Source of the DNA: Spirochaetia bacterium
Lineage (GTDB): Bacteria; Spirochaetota; Spirochaetia; DSM-16054; Sediminispirochaetaceae
Length of the DNA stretch: 58,255 bases
Assembly (NCBI GenBank): GCA_021736475.1
Contig: JAIPFV010000005.1
Location: 1-58,255, forward strand
Reading direction: 5' to 3'
The notes under the pieces: model-generated
Told to the model about the DNA's origin: nothing
Seen by the model: the letters and a program-made list of their open reading frames with translations, nothing else
Database searches by the model: none
Position numbers and translations under genes: made by a program
In this document: positions 25,713 through 34,812 of the stretch, piece by piece
Layout of the letters: each line of letters starts with the position of its first letter
Numbering within the stretch: the stretch's first letter is position 1

Positions 25713-26492
25713 ATGGAAACGGAACAAATTTCAACCGCCGGTGAATCGGAAAAACAGCAATTTAAATTGAGCGAGTTCGAAGGACCCCTCGATCTGTTGC
25801 TGTTTTTAATAAAAAAAAATGAAATCAACATATATGATATTCCTATTGCTGATATCACCGAGCAGTACCTGTCGTATATACAGTACGCTGCCGGTCGCCA
25901 GTTAGAGGACCTCACCGAATTTTACGTACTGGCTTCAACACTGCTGTATATAAAGTCACAGATGCTGCTGCCGATAGAGGTCGATTTTGATGATGAGCTT
26001 GAAGACCCTCGGCTTGAGCTGGTGGAGCGGCTGATTGAATATCAGAAATATAAGAAGCTTACCGAGATTATGGCGGAAAAGGAACAAGAGGCAGAGTGGG
26101 TTATTGAGCGGAAAAAAATCCAGCCGGCCCTTCCTTTCCCTGAAGATGATGACACCTGGACCAAAATAGATGTGTGGGACCTTCTCAAGACATTCTCCCA
26201 TTTAATTTCATCAATTTCAGCAGAGAACGTTATTGATCTGCATGAAGAGATAACCGTGAATGAAAAGATCAGTTTAATTAATGAACTGCTCGACAGCCAT
26301 GGCGAGTTCTATTTTACCGATCTAGTCACCAGACCGCATCTGACGATGGACATAATCTGTGCGTTCCTTGCCATCCTTGATACGGTAAAATCTAGACTAA
26401 TCGGAATATTTCAAAATAAATTATTTGGCGATATAAAAATACGCCGGCTTAGCCCTATGCCAAAGGAAAAGGAGCATGAAACTGGAACGTGA
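25713..26492 (+). CDS. scpA: Segregation and condensation protein A
   Basis: Kleisin subunit that bridges SMC heads in bacterial condensin. The 259-residue length and the N-terminal SEFEGPLDLLLFLIKKNEIN, the family's hallmark, make the call firm. The acidic middle (DFDDELEDPR) and C-terminal winged-helix segment (FLAILDTVKSRLIGIFQN) also fit. It overlaps scpB by 17 bp. The SMC ATPase itself is not in the window. Confidence 0.95.
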   Translation: METEQISTAGESEKQQFKLSEFEGPLDLLLFLIKKNEINIYDIPIADITEQYLSYIQYAAGRQLEDLTEFYVLASTLLYIKSQMLLPIEVDFDDELEDPRLELVERLIEYQKYKKLTEIMAEKEQEAEWVIERKKIQPALPFPEDDDTWTKIDVWDLLKTFSHLISSISAENVIDLHEEITVNEKISLINELLDSHGEFYFTDLVTRPHLTMDIICAFLAILDTVKSRLIGIFQNKLFGDIKIRRLSPMPKEKEHETGT

Positions 26493-27024
26493 AGCTGCAC
26501 TCATAGAGGCCATACTGTTTCTGGAAAGTGAACCGGTCGAAGTTGAAAAACTGGCTCGCTATTCTCAATTACCGCAGGATATTGTCGAGCGGGTACTTCT
26601 TCAGTTGAAAGAGGAGTATTCCCGGGATGATCATGGTTTAGAACTAATCGAGATAAGCGGGGGGATGCAGCTTTCTCCGAAAGCCGATCTTTGGGAACAC
26701 CTGAAAGAGCGCTATGGACGGAAAAACGAGAGCCGTCTCTCCAAGGCGGCCCTGGAATCACTTTCAATTATCGCCTATTCGCAACCGATAACCCGCGGTG
26801 AAATTGACAATATCCGCGGAGTATCCTCGGCAAATATGGTAAAACAGCTCCATGAACGGAACTTGATTAAGGTGGTTGGGAAAAAAGATGTTCCCGGCAA
26901 ACCGGTACAGTACGGCACTACAAAAGAGTTTCTGAAGCTGTTTCGATTAAGAAGTATCGCTGATTTACCGCATCTTGATGAGCTTGATAAAGAGCGTTTT
27001 GAATTGGAAAGTGATGACTCCTAA
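26476..27024 (+). CDS. scpB: Segregation and condensation protein B
   Basis: Winged-helix partner of ScpA in the SMC complex. The signature LSIIAYSQPITRGEIDNIRGVSS near residues 95-117 is typical, and two winged-helix domains can be read before and after it. AAAGGAG before ATG 26476 lies in the scpA 3' end. At 182 residues it is of normal size. The 3' end overlaps rluB by 11 bp. Confidence 0.95.
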   Translation: MKLEREAALIEAILFLESEPVEVEKLARYSQLPQDIVERVLLQLKEEYSRDDHGLELIEISGGMQLSPKADLWEHLKERYGRKNESRLSKAALESLSIIAYSQPITRGEIDNIRGVSSANMVKQLHERNLIKVVGKKDVPGKPVQYGTTKEFLKLFRLRSIADLPHLDELDKERFELESDDS

Positions 27025-27739
27025 AGAAAATGGAGTTCGCCTTCAGGTCTACCTAGCCCGCTGTGGGATTGGTTCTCGAAGAAAGAACGAGGAATTTATT
27101 TCCGACGGAAGGGTCTCTGTAAACGGACAGGTGGTTACCGAAGCGGGCACGAAAGTGTACCCCGGCGACAAAGTCACCTTTGATTGGAGGCCGGTAGAGC
27201 CGGAGCAAGAGGAGCGATATGTCGTACTGCACAAACCTCCGCGCTTTATCTGTTCAAGCTCAGACCCGCTTGGACGCCCCCTCGCCCTTGATTTACTCCG
27301 CCCTCACTTTAGCGAACGTCTTTTCAATGTCGGCCGTTTAGACTTTATGTCGGAGGGGTTGATTTTTTTCAGCAATGACGGCAATTTTACCCGGATTGTA
27401 TCTCATCCCTCATCCAAAATTGAGAAAGAATACCGGGTCCTGTGCCATGATCCGATTGATGAAGAGACCCTCGATCAATGGAGCCGGGGCGTTACCGTTG
27501 AGAATACGTTGTATAAAATTAAAACCTATCGTTTAGAGGGGCCCCACGAAGTTTTCCTGACCCTGATCGAGGGCAAAAACCGTGAAATAAGAACCTTATT
27601 CAAAGCCTGGAAGATAGATATTAAACGACTTATTCGCGTGAGAATTGGGCCGGTTACTATTAATGGGCTGAAAACCGGAGAGTTCCGGCTTCTGACTGCG
27701 GATGAAGTAGACTGGTTTATCAAAAGAGGAGAAAAATGA
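27014..27739 (+). CDS. rluB: RsuA/RluB-family pseudouridine synthase
   Basis: Isomerises uridine to pseudouridine in ribosomal RNA; the gene position after scpB favours RluB (23S) over RsuA (16S). The S4 RNA-binding domain occupies about residues 7-60, and the catalytic Asp110 sits in NVGRLDFMSEGL, with the later GKNREIRTLF motif of the RsuA group. The start is ATG 27014, with GGAAAG upstream inside scpB; an earlier in-frame ATG at 26975 would increase the overlap to 50 bp without S4 homology. The 3' end overlaps cmk as ATGA. Confidence 0.92.
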   Translation: MTPKENGVRLQVYLARCGIGSRRKNEEFISDGRVSVNGQVVTEAGTKVYPGDKVTFDWRPVEPEQEERYVVLHKPPRFICSSSDPLGRPLALDLLRPHFSERLFNVGRLDFMSEGLIFFSNDGNFTRIVSHPSSKIEKEYRVLCHDPIDEETLDQWSRGVTVENTLYKIKTYRLEGPHEVFLTLIEGKNREIRTLFKAWKIDIKRLIRVRIGPVTINGLKTGEFRLLTADEVDWFIKRGEK

Positions 27740-28383
27740 TAGTAGCGATCGATGGTCCGGCGGGGGTCGGCAAAAGTACCATAGCGAAACAGATAGCTGA
27801 GCGAACAGGCATGTACTACATAAATTCCGGTAACCTTTACCGCGCCATTACCTGGCAGATTTTACAAGAGTATTCTAACCAGCCGCCGGAGGAACCGGAT
27901 AAGCTAATTGAAATTGCTAAAAACTGCCGGGTTGAGCTAAAACCTGACGGCTTTTATGTGAACTCTGTTCGCGTTGAAGATTACCTGCATACTGATATAG
28001 TCGATGCATGGGTTGCCCAAGTATCCTCGATAAGTGAAATTCGTTCCATAGTAAATACAGATCTGCGTGAAATTGCTTTGAATGTGCAGTCAGTAGTTGA
28101 GGGAAGGGATATAACCACGGTGGTATTTCCCGATGCAAAAGTAAAGATTTTCCTTGATGCATCGGTTGAAACTCGCGCAAAAAGAAGGTATCATCAGGGT
28201 GTCAGCGAGCTTTCAATTAAAGAAATTGAAGAACGAATTCGTCAGCGCGATCAAATTGACCGGAACAAAGCTGTCGGCCGTTTGGAAGTCGCGGAAGACG
28301 CCCTTTATTTAGATACCTCGGACTTGACCATCGATCAAGTTTGTGAGAAAGTGATAGATAAAATTCAAAAAACGGTACAATAA
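27736..28383 (+). CDS. cmk: Cytidylate kinase
   Basis: Phosphorylates CMP and dCMP. Walker A GPAGVGKST is at 7-15, EGRDITTVVFPDA carries the CMP-binding Arg-Asp, and the LID region is RQRDQIDRN. The usual LDTGAMYRA is changed to INSGNLYRA, a small change in the CMP pocket that keeps Gly, Tyr and Arg. At 215 residues it is normal for a type I Cmk. The arrangement cmk-rpsA is common in bacteria and is preserved here with 19 bp between them. Confidence 0.95.
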   Translation: MIVAIDGPAGVGKSTIAKQIAERTGMYYINSGNLYRAITWQILQEYSNQPPEEPDKLIEIAKNCRVELKPDGFYVNSVRVEDYLHTDIVDAWVAQVSSISEIRSIVNTDLREIALNVQSVVEGRDITTVVFPDAKVKIFLDASVETRAKRRYHQGVSELSIKEIEERIRQRDQIDRNKAVGRLEVAEDALYLDTSDLTIDQVCEKVIDKIQKTVQ

Positions 28384-28402
28384 GTATAGTAGCAGGAGAA
28401 AA

Positions 28403-30127
28403 ATGATAGTGATGACTGAAAAAGACCCGGATACCGCAGCAGCAAACGTTCAATCATCCCTTCAGGAAGAATACCTTAAAAGCTTAGAAGAACTTGAAGA
28501 AGGTCAACTAATAGACGGAACGGTTGTGGAGATTACTCCAGAACATGTCTTTGTAGACGTAGGGTATAAATCCGAAGGGAAGATACCTCTCGAAGAATTC
28601 GATACACCCCCGGAAAAGGGTGATGACGTATCGGTAGTACTTATCCGCAAAGAAGGCAAAGGCGGACAGGTGGTAGTGTCGAAACAAAAGGCCGATATTC
28701 GTAATTTCTGGAAAGAGTTACGAAACGCCCACCAGGAAGGAAAGCCTGTCAAAGGAACCTTTGACAAAAATATCAAAGGCGGTTTTGAAGTAGACCTCGG
28801 TTATGGTGTCCGCGGCTTTTGCCCCTTTTCCAAAGCCGATGTTGTTCGTGTTGAAAAACCTGAAGATTATCTTAACACAATAGGCGAGTTCTTAATTGAC
28901 CGACTTTACAGCAGCAATAAACTAAAAATTGTCCTTTCCAGGCGAGGTTTTCTTGAACAGGAAATCAACCGCCGTAAAAAAGAATTTTTTGAACATACAG
29001 AAATCGGCGATACCGTTAAAGGCCGTGTAAAGAGCTTTACCTCCTTTGGTGCCTTTATCGATCTCGGCGGTTTTGACGGTTTACTGCATATCAATGACAT
29101 GAGCTGGGGACATGTAACCCGCCCCAAGGACTATGTGAAAAAAGGTCAGGAGATTACCCTTAAAATAATTCATCTTGACCCGGAAGAACAAAAAATAAAC
29201 CTGTCTTTAAAACACTTTACCCCCGATCCCTGGATCAACTTTGAGAATAAGTATCAGGTAAATGACGTAGTTAAGGGTAAGGTTACAAAACTTACGGACT
29301 TTGGCGCTTTTGTCGAATTGGAAGAAGGCGTTGAGGGACTGGTACACGTATCTGAACTATCATGGGTTAAGCGTGTGAACCATCCAAAAGAGGTTCTTTC
29401 AATTGGAGACGAGGTCGATGTAATGATCCTCTCCTACGATATTCAGCAAGGACGAGTATCACTTGGTATTAAACAAGTTCTACCGAACCCGTGGGAAGAA
29501 ATAGAGAATAAATATCCGGTTGGCACCCGCCTGACCCGCGAAATTGTCAAAGTTACCAATGCCGGTGCATTTGTTAAGCTTGAGGATGGAATCGACGGCT
29601 TCCTGCATGTAGATGATCTGTCCTGGACCAAGAAAATTAAGAATCCCGCTTCAGTTCTGAAGGTGGGAGAAGAAATTGAATGTGTAGTTACTGATGTTGA
29701 TACTGAATCCCACCGAATCCGACTCGGGGTGAAACAGTTAAGCGAAGACCCTTGGCGTTCACTGCAGAACAGTTACCCTAAGGGCAGTGTAATCGAAGGT
29801 GAGGTTACTTCGGTAACTGACTTCGGTATCTTTATCCGTGTACCAGGAGACATCGAAGGTCTTATCCATAAGTTTAATCTGCGTTCACCCGCTGATGATA
29901 CTCCTGAAGATGAATTGCTTCAGAAATATAAACCGGGTGATAAGGTAAAAGCGGTTGTGTTGGATGTAAAGCCGGAAGCCCAGAAGCTCTCCCTTTCCAT
30001 CAAAGAGTACCAGAAGGGAATACAGAAGAAAGAAATCTCCAAGTATATTCACGATGACCAAGACGAATCAACTGTCACCTTTGGCGATCTATTGAAGGAA
30101 AAGGGGGCCGACTCATTCGATTCGTAG
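28403..30127 (+). CDS. rpsA: 30S ribosomal protein S1
   Basis: Binds mRNA on the small subunit. Six S1 domains can be read at about residues 36-103, 118-183, 203-271, 289-357, 375-445 and 460-533; domains 3 to 6 have the KG-V---FGAFV-L pattern and the GL-H-S/D-LSW end. Domains 1 and 2 are the more diverged ribosome-binding type, as in E. coli. AGGAG six bases before ATG 28403 supports that start over the ATG at 28412. The 574 residues match the usual size. It is followed after one base by a transcriptional activator. Confidence 0.97.
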   Translation: MIVMTEKDPDTAAANVQSSLQEEYLKSLEELEEGQLIDGTVVEITPEHVFVDVGYKSEGKIPLEEFDTPPEKGDDVSVVLIRKEGKGGQVVVSKQKADIRNFWKELRNAHQEGKPVKGTFDKNIKGGFEVDLGYGVRGFCPFSKADVVRVEKPEDYLNTIGEFLIDRLYSSNKLKIVLSRRGFLEQEINRRKKEFFEHTEIGDTVKGRVKSFTSFGAFIDLGGFDGLLHINDMSWGHVTRPKDYVKKGQEITLKIIHLDPEEQKINLSLKHFTPDPWINFENKYQVNDVVKGKVTKLTDFGAFVELEEGVEGLVHVSELSWVKRVNHPKEVLSIGDEVDVMILSYDIQQGRVSLGIKQVLPNPWEEIENKYPVGTRLTREIVKVTNAGAFVKLEDGIDGFLHVDDLSWTKKIKNPASVLKVGEEIECVVTDVDTESHRIRLGVKQLSEDPWRSLQNSYPKGSVIEGEVTSVTDFGIFIRVPGDIEGLIHKFNLRSPADDTPEDELLQKYKPGDKVKAVVLDVKPEAQKLSLSIKEYQKGIQKKEISKYIHDDQDESTVTFGDLLKEKGADSFDS

Positions 30128-30128
30128 T

Positions 30129-31640
30129 ATGTTTAACTCTACCGTCGATGCAGAGAAGCTCAAAACGCTCATCGAGATCAACACGCTCATCAATTCGGAT
30201 GTACAAGGCGGGCGGACTCTACTGACCAGAATCTTAGAGTCCGCTACCCGTTTAACCGATGGTGAGTCCTCTTCGTTGCTCTTAGTTGATAATGAAAATA
30301 ACAACCTCTATTTTGAAATTGCCCTCGGACCGAAGGGCCCTGATGTGAAGCGCTTCACCTTGCACATGGGCGAGGGAATTGCAGGTTGGGTAGCCCAGAA
30401 CAACACCTCACTGATTGTCAATGATGTTGACCGCGACAAACGCTACTATTCAGATATTAGCGAAAAAATTGGCTATCCCACCGATTCAATTCTCGCTGTT
30501 CCTATGCGAATTAAGGACAAGTGCATCGGTGTAATTGAGATAATCAATAAAAAGAAAAACAGCAGCTTTACCAATGAAGATCTGCAATGGTTAGAGATAT
30601 TTGCCGGACAAGCAGCACTTACTATTCAGAATGCAAAGGAATACCAGAAGGTACAAAACGAGGTGTATGCACTCCAGGATCAACTACAGCAGGGACGTGG
30701 TTTTCACACTTTCATCGGTAGCAGTCCGCAGATTACTGAAAAACTAGAGGTTGCCAAGCGGGTTGCCGGAACTGACTCTTCCGTACTAATCCTGGGTGAA
30801 AGCGGTTCTGGAAAGGAGCTGTTTGCGGAACAAATCCATCTTCATAGTCCCCGTAAAGAAGCACCGTTTATTCGCGTAAATTGTGCGGCCCTCCCGGAAC
30901 ATCTGCTCGAAAGTGAGTTGTTCGGCCATGTAAAGGGAGCTTTTACCGATGCGCACCGCGACCGACTCGGCCGTTTTGAAATGGCCAACAGCGGGACTAT
31001 TTTTCTAGATGAAGTGGGAGAGATACCACTTAGCTTACAGGCTAAGCTTTTAAGGGCAATACAGTATAAATCTTTCCAGCGGGTTGGTGAAAGCGAACCC
31101 AGCTATGTCGATGTACGAATATTGGCAGCTACTAACAAGGATATTGAACAGGAAGTTGAAAACGGCAATTTTCGACGTGATTTGTATTACCGCTTAAATG
31201 TATTGCCATTTTATATTCCACCTCTGCGAGAGAGGCCCGATGATATAAGCGATCTGTCGGAGTTCTTTTTGAAGAAAACAAACCGTGAAACAAACAAACA
31301 GGTCCGAGGCTTTTCTTCAGAGGCAATGGATTTACTTTTGTCATACAACTGGCCTGGAAATGTGCGGGAACTGCAAAATGTGGTAGAGCGCGCAGTAGTG
31401 TTGTCAAAAGAGGTCTATATTAAAGCGGACGACCTTTTGCTGCGTTCCCCCGGAAGCCATACTAACGGGGCAGATTACGATGAGACCCAACTGAAGGATG
31501 CAGTAAATCAATTCAAAAAGCATTTTATTCGTAACGTGCTGAAAAAACACTCTTGGAATCAAACCAAAGCTTCTAAAGTTCTAGGTATTCAACGTACTTA
31601 TCTTTCGAAGCTGGTAAAAGAATTAGATATAAAAGAATAA
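30129..31640 (+). CDS. GAF/AAA+ sigma-54-type transcriptional activator with GAFTDA loop
   Basis: Enhancer-binding protein of the NifA/NorR build: N-terminal GAF sensor (about 20-165), linker, AAA+ domain (about 190-420) and a Fis-type helix-turn-helix at the end (NQTKASKVLGIQRTYLSKLV). Walker A GESGSGKE is near 222-229 and Walker B is in GTIFLDEVGE. The sigma-54 contact loop reads GAFTDA (residues 270-275, bases 30936-30953) where most members have GAFTGA. The remaining GHVKGAFT and GRFEMA context is normal, so it is not a degraded gene. The start follows the rpsA stop by one base and has no clear Shine-Dalgarno, which suggests coupling to rpsA. The signal sensed by the GAF domain is unknown. 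Confidence 0.9.
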   Translation: MFNSTVDAEKLKTLIEINTLINSDVQGGRTLLTRILESATRLTDGESSSLLLVDNENNNLYFEIALGPKGPDVKRFTLHMGEGIAGWVAQNNTSLIVNDVDRDKRYYSDISEKIGYPTDSILAVPMRIKDKCIGVIEIINKKKNSSFTNEDLQWLEIFAGQAALTIQNAKEYQKVQNEVYALQDQLQQGRGFHTFIGSSPQITEKLEVAKRVAGTDSSVLILGESGSGKELFAEQIHLHSPRKEAPFIRVNCAALPEHLLESELFGHVKGAFTDAHRDRLGRFEMANSGTIFLDEVGEIPLSLQAKLLRAIQYKSFQRVGESEPSYVDVRILAATNKDIEQEVENGNFRRDLYYRLNVLPFYIPPLRERPDDISDLSEFFLKKTNRETNKQVRGFSSEAMDLLLSYNWPGNVRELQNVVERAVVLSKEVYIKADDLLLRSPGSHTNGADYDETQLKDAVNQFKKHFIRNVLKKHSWNQTKASKVLGIQRTYLSKLVKELDIKE

Positions 31641-31659
31641 GGATAAGGAGCATGGACGC

Positions 31660-32346
31660 ATGTCACAACAACAGGTAAGAACAGATGATAAGAACTTTAA
31701 AACTGTATTAGCAACCTTTTTATCAAATAATTGGCGAGCTTTATTAGTTATCGCCGTTATTATTGTGGTACTGGTAATCGGGGGCGGAATCTATACCCTC
31801 GTACATCAGAACCGCGTCGAAAAATCTGCAGTCGCAGCCGAAGAGGTTCAGACACTTTATGCAGATTGGCAGGCGGCAGAAGGTGATGAAAAGGATGAAA
31901 TCGCCGAAGAACTTGTATCGTCGGGGGAAGCGGCTATCGACAATTTTTCGGGAATGTATGCAGCTGCAAGGTCACATTTGGTATTAGGCCGACTGGCCTA
32001 CGATCAGGAAGAATTTGAGACAGCCCTTGAGCATTTCATTGCTTTAGTTGAATCTCAGCCAAAAAGCTATCTGGCCCCGATTAGCTTAATGCATGCCGCC
32101 ACGGCCCACGAAGAGACTGGGGAGTATGAGAATGCTATTGCAGCCTATCAACGGGTCCGAGAAAACTATTCGGATACCTTTCCGGAAGTACCCCATGCTC
32201 TGTTTTCGATAGGCCGGCTGTATGAGAAGATTGATAATAAAGATGCAGCAATGCAGGCCTACAATGAAGTAATAGATGATTTTTCTTCAAGTAATTGGAC
32301 AAATTTAGCACGTGACCGTATAATTTATCTTGAAACTATAAATTAG
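31660..32346 (+). CDS. Membrane-anchored TPR protein
   Basis: A 228-residue protein with a short cytoplasmic N-terminus, one membrane helix (about 28-48, LLVIAVIIVVLVIGGGIYTLV) and three to four TPRs on the outside (SHLVLGRLAYDQEEFETALEHF, SLMHAATAHEETGEYENAIAAY, ALFSIGRLYEKIDNKDAAMQAY). Topology and size resemble YfgM/AncA-type proteins that work next to the Sec translocon, but sequence alone does not establish this. AAGGAG precedes the start. It sits between the activator and the cyclase. Confidence 0.8.
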   Translation: MSQQQVRTDDKNFKTVLATFLSNNWRALLVIAVIIVVLVIGGGIYTLVHQNRVEKSAVAAEEVQTLYADWQAAEGDEKDEIAEELVSSGEAAIDNFSGMYAAARSHLVLGRLAYDQEEFETALEHFIALVESQPKSYLAPISLMHAATAHEETGEYENAIAAYQRVRENYSDTFPEVPHALFSIGRLYEKIDNKDAAMQAYNEVIDDFSSSNWTNLARDRIIYLETIN

Positions 32347-32366
32347 CGCACGCAAGGGGGAAAGCA

Positions 32367-34772
32367 ATGCCGGCAGAGGGAAAGAAAATTAAGAAGCGCT
32401 CCACATTCATGGAAGTGCGTTATTTCGGTTTTATTATCGCATTAGCGATAATACTGATTTTCCTTGGCCTGGACGCCGGTACCTCTATTTTCGATAATAT
32501 GGAGGTGCGCATACTGGATGTACATTTCCGGTATAAAGACCTCTTTCAGGCTGAAGAGGTAGAGGAAGGGGTAAAAGTTGTTCAACAAAATCCTAATATC
32601 TCCCAGGATATTCTGATAGTCGGAATTGACTTCAGGACCTTAACCCGCTTTGGACGCTGGCCCTTTCCGCGCTACACACACGCCGACTTAATCAATACGT
32701 TTACACGTATCCAAGATCAAAATGCACGTGAAAATTCGGTGTTTCTGGATATCTTTTTTAACGAGCCCTCCGATACTGCGGTAAACGATGGAATCCTGGT
32801 CGAGAGTATTGAACAGAACAATCGTGTTTTCCTGGAAACATTGCTGGATGAAGTACCGCCTCCACCTGAAAAAGAGCAAGCTTTTATGCGTCGCCACCAG
32901 GGGCTTGTGTCTAGTTTTGGAGAAATAACCCATGTTGAGGGCCCCTGGGAGGAACTTACTCCATTCTACGGCCTTCAGCCCCCGCTCAAGCCGTATGCGG
33001 AAGCTGCAGTGGGTTATGGCCACGCAAACTACATTAAAGATGTCGATGAGGTATATCGTCGTCAGCCCTTGGTAGCCAAGTACTCCGAAAAAATAGGGGA
33101 GTTTCCCTTTCGGACGCTCACAACAGATACGGAACTTGATCGGGATAAGTACGAGAGGTTAGCCTGGGTTGATAAAAGCGGGAAAGAACATTCGATTCCG
33201 TATCCCCTTACCAATGCTATCTTAGACAATCTACTACGACAGTTAGAAAATAGTGCGCCGGTAAAGAATATCGACACCGACAATGACGGCGAAGCCGATG
33301 ATTCCTACTTTGTAGTTCATAAATATCGCGACCATTTTCTTCCGGCAATTACCTTATCCTTGGCATTAAACTATTTTAATAAGAGTCTTTCTGATATTGA
33401 GGTTGTGTTGGGCGAGCACATTCGCATTCCCGAGCCCCAATACTACGACACCCAAAACGGGGTGTGGAACCCTTACCAGATACAGACAGCACCGCCGGAG
33501 TACGATGACGAAGGCAATATGGTTGCTGAGGAAAAAACAAAAATAATTGAAGAAATAAAGATTCCGATTGATGTTGATGGGGATATGCTGATTAATTTTA
33601 TGGGCCCCCCCTCATTTTCTTCACCCGGAGAGCGGCAGACATTTCCGGTGCGCTCTTACTCGGGATACGCTTCAAACCCTCCCGGCCCCGACCCGAATGT
33701 ATGGCCGAGAACGCGGGCACTGGATAATAAAATAATTATGGTGGGGTCATTTACCCGCGGTATGGCGGCTGACCATAAACCGACCCCTTACGGCCTTATG
33801 TACGGGGTAGAAGTACATGCGAATGCGCTGAATACAATCATGATGAACAACTTCCTTCATTACGCCGCGTATTGGGTTAATTTGGCTATTTTAGTCGGCT
33901 TAGTACTTGTTATTGCAATTTTCAGCTCCCGTCTTTCAACTGCCTGGGCGTTTATTACCACCTTGGTTCTTATTCTGGCCTTGTTTATAACTTCCTCAAT
34001 AGTATTCGACCGGGAAGCCTATATACTCAATTTTACTCAGCCCGCCCTGGCAAGTTTGTTCGCCTTCTTTTCAATTGTTGTGTACCGTGAAATGACCGAA
34101 TCTAAGGACAAGCGTCGTATTAGAAGCATGTTCGGCACCTATGTCAGCCCCCAAGTTGTTGATCAAATCTTAGATAATCCGCCCGAACTTGGCGGAGTAG
34201 ATAAAGATATGACCGTGTTTTTCTCGGATATCCGCGGATTTACGACTCTGTCAGAGAGTATGAGCCCCCAGGAACTGGTACAAATATTAAACCGGTATCT
34301 GACCGCAATGACCGATATTGTGCTGAAATATGACGGTACTCTGGACAAGTACGAAGGAGATGCTATCATGTGTTTTTGGGGAGCCCCCCTGCCTCAAGAA
34401 GACCACGCCCTGCGGGCCTGCAAGTGTGCGGTGGAGCAGTTGGAAGCATTGAAAACACTGAATGACGAATTCCCTGATGAATACCAGATGGACATAGGAA
34501 TCGGCGTGAATTCGGGGCGAATGACAGTTGGTAATATGGGCTCTATGCAGCGTATGGATTATACCTTGATCGGAGATAATGTAAACCTCGGAGCCCGTCT
34601 TGAAGGTACTAATAAACAGTATATGACCCGTATCATCATCAGCGAACATACCTACGGTCAGGTGAAAGATAATGTAGTGGTTCGTGAGCTGGATAACATA
34701 CGGGTAAAGGGAAAGAACAAACCGGTGCTTATCTACGAACTTATCGACATTAAGGACTCGGCACCGGAGTAG
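32367..34772 (+). CDS. CHASE2-domain class III adenylate cyclase
   Basis: A receptor cyclase that makes cAMP from ATP. Order: a membrane helix near 20-38, a CHASE2 sensor outside the membrane (about 40-470), three membrane helices (about 495-575), then a cytoplasmic class III catalytic domain (about 610-790). The catalytic domain keeps both metal Asp residues (FSDIRGFT near 619 and KYEGDAIM), the Lys of that second motif, the Thr of DYTLIGDNVNLGARLE, and the Asn and Arg used in transition-state binding. Lys and Thr point to ATP rather than GTP. The CHASE2 ligand is unknown. The stop codon is part of a hairpin. Neighbours are a TPR membrane protein and a lipoprotein. Confidence 0.93.
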   Translation: MPAEGKKIKKRSTFMEVRYFGFIIALAIILIFLGLDAGTSIFDNMEVRILDVHFRYKDLFQAEEVEEGVKVVQQNPNISQDILIVGIDFRTLTRFGRWPFPRYTHADLINTFTRIQDQNARENSVFLDIFFNEPSDTAVNDGILVESIEQNNRVFLETLLDEVPPPPEKEQAFMRRHQGLVSSFGEITHVEGPWEELTPFYGLQPPLKPYAEAAVGYGHANYIKDVDEVYRRQPLVAKYSEKIGEFPFRTLTTDTELDRDKYERLAWVDKSGKEHSIPYPLTNAILDNLLRQLENSAPVKNIDTDNDGEADDSYFVVHKYRDHFLPAITLSLALNYFNKSLSDIEVVLGEHIRIPEPQYYDTQNGVWNPYQIQTAPPEYDDEGNMVAEEKTKIIEEIKIPIDVDGDMLINFMGPPSFSSPGERQTFPVRSYSGYASNPPGPDPNVWPRTRALDNKIIMVGSFTRGMAADHKPTPYGLMYGVEVHANALNTIMMNNFLHYAAYWVNLAILVGLVLVIAIFSSRLSTAWAFITTLVLILALFITSSIVFDREAYILNFTQPALASLFAFFSIVVYREMTESKDKRRIRSMFGTYVSPQVVDQILDNPPELGGVDKDMTVFFSDIRGFTTLSESMSPQELVQILNRYLTAMTDIVLKYDGTLDKYEGDAIMCFWGAPLPQEDHALRACKCAVEQLEALKTLNDEFPDEYQMDIGIGVNSGRMTVGNMGSMQRMDYTLIGDNVNLGARLEGTNKQYMTRIIISEHTYGQVKDNVVVRELDNIRVKGKNKPVLIYELIDIKDSAPE

Positions 34773-34789
34773 TGCAGCACTGCTGCACT
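34771..34789 (+). repeat. Perfect hairpin overlapping the cyclase stop codon
   Basis: Arms AGTGCAGC (34771-34778) and GCTGCACT (34782-34789) with a 3-base loop. The first arm includes the last two bases of the TAG stop. No T-run follows, so it may be a processing or stability element or a factor-dependent end between the cyclase and the lipoprotein gene. Confidence 0.55.
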
Positions 34790-34812
34790 CGTATTCCGAT
34801 GAGTACAAGAGT

